Below are positions 36,028 to 44,883 of a DNA stretch of 64,000 nt, piece after piece; the stretch's first letter is position 1; each line of letters opens with the position of its first letter. Below the pieces are notes generated by a model. That model was given only the letters and a program-made list of their open reading frames with translations, was not told the DNA's origin and did no database searches. Position numbers and translations under genes: made by a program. Origin of the DNA: Gnetum montanum (Eukaryota > Streptophyta > Gnetopsida > Gnetales > Gnetaceae); NCBI GenBank assembly GCA_015680685.1, contig MNCI01018013.1:190303-254302 (forward strand). Reading direction: 5' to 3'.

Positions 36028-36335
36028 GGAGCCCTACAATGGTACAATGGAATATTTAAGCGGAGCGATGGAATTATGGAGCAAAATGTTCATAAAGCCA
36101 AATAACAATAGCGGAAATATAGCAGAGTAGAATTACAGCAAGACCAATAATCATTACAATAGATTTGAGACGATCATCGTCGCAGTTACCCATACTGACT
36201 AACTGATTTACTGACTCATTTATAGACGCATAGGAATGATAAGAAGTAGAAGAAGAACGAACTTGCTACTTGCTATTTGCTACTTGCAGACTACTTCGTG
36301 TCTTGCCCATGATCCTGGGGAATGGGGTGCCTCTT

Positions 36336-36343
36336 ATTTTATA
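36336..36343 (-). promoter_or_regulatory. TATA box of the pararetroviral promoter
   Basis: The minus strand reads CTATAAAATAAGAGGC, about 300 bp after the end of the RNase H-containing ORF, where caulimovirids place the promoter of the pregenomic RNA. Confidence 0.6.
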
Positions 36344-36370
36344 GCTGTGAGGCTTAGAATAGGATAAAAG

Positions 36371-36472
36371 GAATATATTCGAACTTATCCGAAGGGAATA
36401 TATTCGACTTCATCTGGAGAATATCTGGAGGGAATATTCAGAATATATTTGAATATTCTATAGAATATATTC
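36371..36472. repeat. GAATATATTC palindrome cluster
   Basis: GAATATATTC occurs at 36371-36380, 36396-36405 and 36463-36472, with imperfect copies between (36441-36458). One more lies at 35699-35708. The cluster sits just upstream (minus strand) of the TATA box. Confidence 0.75.
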
Positions 36473-36529
36473 GTCTTTATCCTTAATGGATGGCCTTCAG
36501 TATCGCCTTGTGGACACCGCAGATTTTGC

Positions 36530-36535
36530 CACGTG
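36530..36535. promoter_or_regulatory. G-box core CACGTG
   Basis: CCACGTGT, a plant bZIP/bHLH site core, about 190 bp upstream of the minus-strand TATA box. Confidence 0.45.
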
Positions 36536-36599
36536 TTTTAGCACAATCTGGACATTCCTTGATCAGCTTTGATAATTCAGACAGAACTGATGCTGGTGA

Positions 36600-36607
36600 T
36601 GACGTCA
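36600..36607. promoter_or_regulatory. TGACGTCA (as-1/CRE-like) site
   Basis: A perfect palindrome with the TGACG core bound by TGA-type bZIP factors. TGACG pairs (as-1) are a known feature of caulimovirus promoters. It lies about 260 bp upstream of the minus-strand TATA box, just past the ORF end. Confidence 0.5.
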
Positions 36608-36641
36608 CTTCTTCTGGCGAGAGAACTGGTTTGGGAACCAA

Positions 36642-37550
36642 TTACTCGTCTTCATACCATGAGATAGCATTGAAGAAATTAATCCTCTGAAATGATAAAC
36701 AAAGCTTGCTTTCCCATAGATTAGTTTCTAGGAGTAAATTAAAATAATTCCTGGCATTTTCATTGGCGAATAGTGGTCGACGAATAAGCAGAATATTATC
36801 CAAAACCTCTTGTAGTCGAAGATGATTGAGGAGATTGGGCTCAAGTCGACTCCACCTGAGATTATTGACTAAGCAATCAATCCTTCCAGCCATGTTTATG
36901 AAGAAATCCACTGTAGGATAATTCTTTGTGGTACTTAGGGTAGATTCTCTAGGAAAAAACTGAATAATGAGTCTACACCATTTTACCCGTTCTTCGAGAC
37001 TAGCTATAGGCCATGATTTCCATTCTTCAATATCTTGCAAGGGGTTCTGTGAAGAACTGCTTCCTTCTTGAGTAGGGNATTCTTCAAGAGTAGCAACAGG
37101 CCATGATTTCCATTCTTCAATATCTTGCAAGGGGTTCTGTGAAGAACTGCTTTCTTCTTGAGTAGATTTCATCATTTTGATTTGGGGTTTTAATTCTCTA
37201 GTTAGTGCATCAGGTAGAAAATTTACTAGTCCTGGAATCCTTTCAATATAAAACTTATACTGGGCTAATAAGAACTGCCACCAAGAAAATCTTTGTAACT
37301 TTGGTGAAGGTGAAATCTTTCGCTTCAATAAGGTAGCTAAATTGGATGAATCAGTTCTCAGAATAAATGGATCTTCAACTAAATAAATATGAAATTTTTC
37401 AAATCCTTTTATGGCAGCTAAGATTTCCTTTTCTGCTAGCCAATAGTTTAATTCATTCTTTTGGAATGTACCTGAAGCATATGCACATATTTCTTCTTGA
37501 TTTGATCTTTTCTGTAGTAGAACAGCAGCCCATGCATCATAACTTGCATC
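36642..37550 (-). pseudogene. Pararetroviral RNase H and C-terminal region
   Basis: This domain degrades the RNA strand during reverse transcription. Motifs in order: DASYDAWAAVL (first catalytic Asp), EKEILAAIKGFEKF (Glu), LRTDSSNLATLL (Asp) and FLPDALTREL (last Asp region), so the active-site set looks present. A 30-residue segment is tandemly repeated at 36991-37165 with an N between copies. About 110 further residues with no known domain follow to the stop at 36642-36644. The link to the RT is hidden in the gap, so frame continuity cannot be judged. Confidence 0.82.
36991..37165 (-). repeat. Tandem 90-bp duplication in the pararetroviral ORF
   Basis: 36991-37080 and about 37081-37165 carry the same sequence with few changes, including NPLQDIEEWKSWP in both translations. 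An N (37078) lies at the junction. Confidence 0.8.
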
Positions 37551-37817
37551 NNNNNNNNNNNNNNNNNNNNNNNNNNNNNNNNNNNNNNNNNNNNNNNNNN
37601 NNNNNNNNNNNNNNNNNNNNNNNNNNNNNNNNNNNNNNNNNNNNNNNNNNNNNNNNNNNNNNNNNNNNNNNNNNNNNNNNNNNNNNNNNNNNNNNNNNNN
37701 NNNNNNNNNNNNNNNNNNNNNNNNNNNNNNNNNNNNNNNNNNNNNNNNNNNNNNNNNNNNNNNNNNNNNNNNNNNNNNNNNNNNNNNNNNNNNNNNNNNN
37801 NNNNNNNNNNNNNNNNN
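37551..37817. other. Assembly gap (267 N)
   Basis: A run of N between the RT and RNase H parts of the pararetroviral ORF. Open frames running through it are artefacts. Confidence 1.
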
Positions 37818-40591
37818 GATACATAATTTACACAACCAAGGAATCTTAAACACTGATCCTTATTTTCTAATTCATCTGGAAATTGACTAATTTTTTGTAA
37901 CACATGTGGTTGCATGTGTATTTTTCCATCTTTTAACTATACTCCTAAAAACTCAATTTCACTTTTTCCTATCTGAAATTTCTTAGGATCCTTGGATAAA
38001 CCAATTCCATGATTTTTGCAGATCTTAGCAAATTGCAGTAAATGCTGAACATGTTCTTGGATATTTTCAGAAAATATCAAGAAATCATCTATATAATTTG
38101 CAATAAATGATTGATGTTTACCAAATATGGCATCCATCCTTGCTTGGAATTGAGACGGGACATTCTTAAGTCCGAAGGACATTACTTTCCATTCAAAAAA
38201 TCCTTGAGGTGTGCTAAAAGCTGTTTTGTGCCTGTCTTCATCAGCAATCTTAACTTGATGATATCCTGACTTACAATCAAATTTACTAAAAACAGATTTA
38301 GCAGCTACCTTTTGAATAAGGAATTCTTTGTTAGGTAGAGGCCATTTGATATCTACTGTGACAGCATTCAAGGGAATATAATTGATTACCTTTCTGGCTT
38401 TTCCTCCTTTGAGTTCAGCATGATTTCTGACTATAAAGCTTGAACAACAATAATTAGACTGAGATGGTTGTATCAAACCTTTTTTCAGAAATTCTTCAAT
38501 CTGCTTACCAATTTCCTCTGTATCCATAGGATTTAGTAGAATAGGCTTGCTTTGTACCGGAATATTATGAACTGTAGGAATATAAGCTACAGGACTATCT
38601 TTATCCCAGAATTCTAATGGGTGATCACAACAGCATTCTTGTAAAGTATTAAAACAGGGAACTAGATGTCGTTCCTCAGTTGTAAGGTTGATTTGTGCCT
38701 TTTTTAGGTGTTGGATTGTTTTGTATTTGGCACTAGCAATTTCTTCCATTTCCTTTTGAGAAATTACTATAGAGATACTAGGATTTGAGTTGAATTGTTT
38801 AACTTGTTGATGATTGTTTTTGTGTAAAGCAGCTGGGATTCTTCCAATAATTATTTTTGGCCTTGGATCTTGTACTGGAGATGAACAAACTATCATTTCT
38901 TGTCCAACTGTATAAGGACCAAGACTATCCATGAAATGTGCTCCTAAACCAATGTCAAAACCACTATCTGAAACTTGCACAAAATTAGTTGTTCCCACAT
39001 ATTCATCATTGAGTGAGATGGGAATATCAAAAGCAAAGTATGATAGTGTCCTGATTCCATTCATGGTATCTATCTTAACTAGATTAGGATTTTCTTTCCA
39101 ATTTTCAAGCACATCTTTATGGCAAAAATTTAAAGTAGCGCCAGTATCTATAAAAGCTTGATATTTTCTCCATTTTTGAGCGCCATCAACTGCTATTTTG
39201 ATAGGAATTAATAGCACACTTTGTATTGCCAATAAATGCTTGATTTGATGTAGTAGGGTTGAATCCTTTTTGCGTGGTTTCAACTTAGCCATTTTAACTT
39301 CTTTTCGAACTGGAAAGTTCTTATCATAAGGAGTAATAAGAAACTTTGGTACCTTTTGGATTATCTTTGGAGGGAGCTCTTCATCGGATGAAGACTCAGA
39401 TTCAGTACCAGCTCTTGGAAGAATTTCTTTGCAGCCATATGTACTAGATACACTTGGATCTTTATCAGCATCTTCAGTATCCCATTTGTGAATTTCTTTA
39501 GATAGTTTAGAGACATTATCCATTTCTTCAATCCATCTTTTCATATCATCCCAATTATTTTCGTCAATTGGTTCTAACCTATCATTAGTGTTTAAAGAAA
39601 CACTTTCTAACCATTCATCATCAGAAATAGAAAGATCAACAATACCTCGCATCATCTTTATGTTAGCTTTTGCTTCTGATACGGTAGTATAACTTGATGA
39701 TTCTGATTCGGCTGAGGTAGATTCTACTTCAACTTGAAAACAGTCATAAGAACAATTGTTTGGATCTTCCACTGGTTCTAACTCAGGATTAGATTCAAAA
39801 AATGCTTTTACTTGGGAATGACTTTTAGATCGATTATCTGGACAATCAAAAGCATAATGTCCTTGCCTTTTGCAATTGTAACAACTTACAGATTTCTTTT
39901 TGCTGGAAAATTTACGTTTTCTAGCAAAGAATATTCTTTTGAATTTTCTTCTTGGAACTTGAATGTGAGGTGGAGGCCTTCGTGTTCTTCTTTGGAAGAG
40001 AGACCGTCGTGGGTGAACACCTTTTCTTTTTTTGCTTGGAGCTCTTGGCGGAGGACCAAAGGAATCAATGCCATCAAGATTATAACAAACTTCTGCACTA
40101 GGAAGTAGCTTTTGTAGAGAGACATTGTAATAGGCAAACTGTAATTCTTGTCTGACCATATGGACAATATCAATAAAATATGTTAAACCAATATCTATGT
40201 CCTTTTCCAGAGCTTTATAAAGCACCATTTGGCCTAGTTTTACAGGTAGGCTTCCAAGATATAAATAATTTATCATCTGATCTCTATGTAAGGCTAGTCT
40301 ATATACTTCATTTCCATACTCAGCACTAAATTGCTCAAAATATCTTAAATCTGTCAACTTTCTCTGACTTAATAACAACTTATCTTTAAATCTTAATTTT
40401 GATGAGAGATCAACAGTAAATTCAGTAACTAATGTTACAAATACACCATGCAAACCTGTTTGAATCACTTGTTCTTGTTATTCTGTAGTAGCACTCTCCC
40501 ACCAATGCCTGATTTTACCAGCAGCTCTGGTAAATGCTCCGATGATGACTGTTTGTTCATCGATTCCTAGAATATGCATTGCAACCCTTAA
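37818..40591 (-). pseudogene. Pararetroviral polyprotein: capsid-like region, protease, RT
   Basis: An open frame of 843 codons runs from 40468 to the TAG at 37937-37939. The same frame extends upstream through a TAA (40478-40480) to 40591 and downstream past the TAG to the gap. Residues counted from 40468: a basic stretch about 143-192; CCHC knuckle CYNCKRQGHYAFDC 196-209; an acidic serine-rich region 250-365; protease core FIDTGAT with Asp441; RT about 620-843 with FSKFDCKSGYHQV, FFEWKVMSFGLKN and the catalytic YIDD at 792-795. Capsid and RT motifs fit Caulimoviridae. RT copies pregenomic RNA into DNA in the cytoplasm. The stops make the copy non-functional as a single protein. Confidence 0.88.
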
Positions 40592-41185
40592 CTAATCTAT
40601 CCATAACCTTAAAGCATGTAGGACTTCTTTTGGAGGTAGATAGTCGATGTCGATAACTGGAATTGATGCATTAGGCCATTGTTGAAAGGCGGTGAAAGCT
40701 GGAGGTGGTTGTGTAGGAGGTCTTTGCCATGGTCTTGTGGGCTGTCGCCGTGCCATCATGATTCTTTGACACTCTGAGGTTCTTGATTCTTTGTCATGCT
40801 CTTCTTTTATTTCTTCTTCAGGAGGTGCTGATGGAGTTGGTGTTTGAGGTTGCTTTCCTTTCTTTTCAGCCATGAGCTTTTTTATTTTGTCTAGGAGAAT
40901 TTTATCTCGAACATCAACTTGCACTGTTGTTTTTGCTGGTTCTATTTTTGGAACTTCATTTTCTGGAGCAGGAAATTGTAACTGATTTTCTAACGTGAAA
41001 ATCTCATGAAACTTGATTGTCTGATCCTTTTGCTGTTCTTGAAATTGAACTTTCTTTTGCTTTTGTTCCAGCCTTTGCTTGGTAATAGCCTCATATGCTA
41101 TAAGATGCTCATTCATTTCTTTGGATAATTGAGCAACACTATCACTAGCTTTATCAACCTTATCTTCAAGATCATCTACTTTCAA
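40592..41185 (-). pseudogene. Pararetroviral N-terminal coiled-coil region
   Basis: This is in the same frame as the polyprotein downstream, separated by the TAG at 40592-40594. The N-terminal part (DLEDKVDKASDSVAQLSKEMNEH and following) has coiled-coil heptad character, then a lysine/glutamine-rich stretch and a proline-rich stretch (RPWQRPPTQPPPAF). The frame is open a little upstream of 41185 with no ATG, to a stop near the copia junction. The movement-protein domain expected upstream in a complete virus is absent. Confidence 0.7.
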
Positions 41186-41227
41186 GCTACGATTTTCATT
41201 TCTTTTGTATCTTCTTTTGTTTCTAGA

Positions 41228-41908
41228 TATTGTTTATTTGAGAGTTTACTACCAATTTCATAAGGATTAGCCACAAGCTTGCAATCTTGCATATTAAAAT
41301 TTTTAAAGATATTTTCAACATATGCAAATTGTCAAAGCCAAAGATTTTTATCAACCTTATCTCTTTTAATTTCCATGCCCACAATTTTTTTTGTAGCACC
41401 AAGATCCTTCATCTCAAATTGAGAAAATACATGATGTATGTCATTTATGATTATTAACATATCATTGACATATAGTAGTAAGATAATATATTTTCCCATA
41501 TATTTTTAACATACATATAGGAGTATTCTACACTTCTAATGAAGCCAAAATTTATCATGTGATCATTAAATTTTTTATTCCACAACCTTGGTGTTTATGT
41601 GAGCCTATATAATGATTTAGTAATCAACACACCATATGTTCTTTTTCTTTTATTTTGTATCCTTTAAGCTAAAGTATATAGATTTCTTCCTCAAGATCAC
41701 CATTTAGGAATGATGTTTTCACATTCATTTGTTCAAGTTCAAGATCACAAACTATTATAATGGATAGAAATGATCTTATGGATATTAATTTAACTAATAG
41801 AGAAAATATTTCATCATAATCAATTCATTTTTTCTGAGAATATTCTTTAGCTACAAGTTTAGCCTTGTATTGTTGTCTAAATTTTATTCTATACATCCAT
41901 CTCAGTCT
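41228..41908 (-). pseudogene. Ty1/copia RT fragment, same family as element G
   Basis: The minus strand reads, with stops, RWMYRIKF, YDEIFSLLVKL, DLELEQMNVKTSFLNGDLEEEIY, KGYKIKEKEHMVC, a decayed YVDD-type region near 41450, and CKLVANPYEIGSKLS next to the pararetroviral junction. These match 27210-27910 of element G closely. Both ends are abrupt; no LTR is attached. Confidence 0.82.
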
Positions 41909-42276
41909 AATGTGGTAGAAGACCTGCAACCACGAATCCATAAAAGAATATATATATATATATATAAGCAATCTCTACTAGAGGTTAGTAGTCTAAATTT
42001 CGATTATGTTGGATGCTATGGCTAGATTAAAAGGTAAATGACATAAGCATACTAATGTAGAGGAAGTCAATACAAATCCCTAATTTCAAAAATCTCATGA
42101 TGTTGATATCCTCATGTAAGAAAGCATGAGAACTAGAAGGACTTTAATAAACCTTTCCAATGTTGTTGCTAAGGTTTAAGACATATTAAATTAAAGGATA
42201 ACTTCAAGCCTTAAGAATTTGAAAAATAAAGTTGTTAAGGTAGTTGTGAAGGGAATTATATCATAGGAAAAAATTG
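41909..42276 (+). repeat. Direct repeat flanking the pararetroviral insert, right copy
   Basis: The 368-bp right copy of 35426-35688. It includes the (TA)n run at about 41948-41966 that is missing, behind an N, in the left copy. Confidence 0.85.
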
Positions 42277-43425
42277 GCAAAAGTAAGAAAAATGGTAAGA
42301 GGGCTTACCTGATTAGGTGTCTAATCCTTATGATACATTTCTTTTGTCACAAAAACACAATGGATGGGATCTAGTTCTTGAAACATGGCAACTTGGAGTA
42401 TGTCCTCTATGGTACGTCAAGGTTCATCATGTCATCCTTTTCCTACTAAGAAACTCCATAGGCTATAGATTAAGTAAATCAAGTAGTATCCCATCAATAT
42501 GAACCATATTTATCATAACTATTTCAACAACTATAAGTCTAACAGTGTTGATCATGACCCTTTGTAACATTACAAGGAGAAATTTCAAAATTAGCCACAA
42601 CAAGGATAAGTCTAGTTCTTTAATATAATTTACTATCCTCATTTTCTATCATCACATATTATTAGGTAGTACAAAAATAAGGTTGTTTCTCATATGGCAA
42701 GAAATTCATCACCTCACACATGAAAGTGTTTTTACAAGAGAAAGAAGAGTACCAATATTTGTAAGGATTAATGTTCATTCCCTTCTTTACTATTAATTTT
42801 CAAACATCAAAATCAAGAAATCATAGTTCTACAAATTAAGCAAATGAACTTTCTACTTCTTCAAATAAAGACAAAGACAAAAACTCCACAAGTGGGAGAA
42901 AGGAAACTTCATCTTTAAAATTCAATCATCAAGATAATGGCTTGAGATGCTATAAAGAATCTTAATTACATCCTCATCCATTTGTTGATGTTAATAAAAA
43001 ATAAGATATTCAGGTATCAATCTTAAACTCAATCACAAGGGAAGAGGATTCCATGTAAAGGGTTCAATGGTAGAGTATGATTTGCTTATTTGTATGTGTG
43101 TCTTAATTCTAACTAGTGTATGTATTTTTTAAAATTAATGATATATGATTTTTAATATATTTATTCTTTGATTTAGTATGATTATATCTACATTTTTAAG
43201 CATATGGCTTTACTAATTTTGATTTGTTATTTTTAGTATGATTTTTTATATGTATATATTTTCATATTAATGTTTGAATAATTTTGATTTTCATATTCTT
43301 TTAAGTGCAATTTTATGTGTTTTGTGTGTTCATGGAATATCAATTAATGTGCTTTATGAATTCTTACCCTAAGGACCAAAAGGTGGATGGGTGAGCTTAT
43401 GTGTTTTGTGTTTTCATGAGCTTCT
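42277..43425. other. Decayed sequence, probably more of the interrupted copia
   Basis: Follows the right-hand copy of the gag repeat. All frames are full of stops. I recognise no firm motif. Confidence 0.35.
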
Positions 43426-44385
43426 TACCCTTCCATTTTGACCAATAAATAGAAGTCAAATAAAGTCTTTGCATGTTGTGGTTCCCATTGAAAAATAAAA
43501 AGAACTAAAATAAAAAAAACAAAAATAAACAAAAAATTGATGGGAATTCATAGCACACCCCTTAGATAAATAAGCAGGCTATAATCACTAGTTATGGGAC
43601 TAAAAGACATGTTACCCATCCCTTAAGGTCCCCTCTAACTAAGGCCCTCTTTCACCTCCTACTTCTCTTTTCTTCTCTGTATGAAATGGTGGTTATTTCA
43701 TAGAAGCACTCTTGTGTCTTGAAGGGGTGGATTAATCTTAAAGTGGTGATGAAAGGTCACTGAAAGATGTTGGTTTTGGTCTAGACTAAGGATGCATCTT
43801 CTTAGGTTATTTTAAACACAAACTCCATAAGGGACTTATTATAACCTTAGTTTGGAATTCCGTTCAACCTTCTTCATCATCCTTCTATGCTATACATAGC
43901 TCACCTCACTACTAGTGTCCATGTTCTTGACTTTGTGTCTTGGTCTGACATATTTGAATTCTTAGGTAGAATCTTCTAGGTTTTGGTCCTTAACTAACAT
44001 AGACCATTAATCACCTATGGGGCACATGGATTCCTTAGGTTGAGGTTATGCAAAGGCAAACAAGGCATGTGCCTGCTATGGGGAGGACCCACTTGCATAT
44101 CTCTTGGTTGGGTTCATTAAGTACCTTATTCTTAGACATTCTTGCAAATAGAATCCTTTGTACATCCATCTTCTGCATCCCACCATGTGTTCCTTTACAT
44201 ATTTTGTTCATTAAACAAATTCTTAGTTAATTTTTTCAATTTTTAAGCTTTCAAAGATCCTCTTTAATGAATTTATCATATTCTTGGCTTTTCTAAGATT
44301 CCATGGACCCCAAATTCATTGAAAAATTTCTTATAGTTTTCGAGATGTTCAAATTTTAAAATTTTTTCCTATGGGCCTTGTATAT

Positions 44386-44464
44386 GGGGCCTCATCAATG
44401 GAGCAAACCCATATAAGAGGTCCCATATATGAGGCCCCATTGATGTAAGGGAAGTATATATATA
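44386..44464 (+). promoter_or_regulatory. Possible internal promoter of element D
   Basis: GGGGCCTCATCAATGG and GAGGCCCCATTGATG are inverted versions of each other and resemble units in the D LTR (GGGGCCCCATTGACA near 48132). TATATATATA follows at 44455-44464, about 420-500 bp before the accessory ORF. A promoter role is inferred. Confidence 0.35.
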
Positions 44465-44883
44465 CGTGATCCCACTTAAAAAATTTTATATTTTCTTACA
44501 AATGCTAAGGGAGTTTTTCAAATTTTCAAAGTCCAACACCTTCCAGAGCCCATAACTTACAAAGCATTTATCCAAATCATTCCATTCTTTGACCTTGTAG
44601 CTACCGGAGGCAAGCTCCTCATCCTAGGGGCCACAAATATGCCATTTTTGACAAAAATGTTTTTGCAATTTTTCTAACTCCCACAAAGGTTTAACCAAAA
44701 AATCAACTATTAAACACTAAATTACAAGAGTTAAATCTTTCCAAAAAACTCTAGTGACATTTACAATTAAGAAAATAATTAATCTACCATGGTCCAACCT
44801 TAATCAAAGTGTAACTAACTAACAAGAGAATGTGTTCAAAAATTTAAAGTTACACATTATATCTAGTAATCCATGGATGTGTT

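Larger units (their letters stand above)
35689..41227 (-). mobile_element. Endogenous pararetrovirus (Caulimoviridae-like), partial, minus strand
   Basis: On the minus strand the order is coiled-coil region, capsid-like region with CCHC knuckle, aspartic protease, RT, RNase H and then a promoter-like region. No integrase, no LTR pair and no movement-protein domain are seen. RT and knuckle motifs are of caulimovirid type. The upstream edge meets a reversed copia fragment at about 41228, and the lower edge meets the 35451-35688 repeat. The copy is broken by three in-frame stops, a gap and truncation. Genus is not resolved; a single large polyprotein frame is reminiscent of florendovirus/petuvirus layouts. 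Confidence 0.82.

Noticed and set aside
37367-37915. Frames crossing 37551-37817
   Set aside because: They bridge the N gap. Only the minus-strand RNase H and RT parts outside the gap have real motifs.
38931-40173. Plus-strand and alternative-frame ORFs at 38931-39161, 39812-40108 and 39886-40173
   Set aside because: Shadows of the long pararetroviral minus-strand frame; no motifs of their own.
44048-44230. 60-codon ORF in the element D 3' UTR
   Set aside because: The counterpart in element C is not kept open, so it is not a conserved protein.
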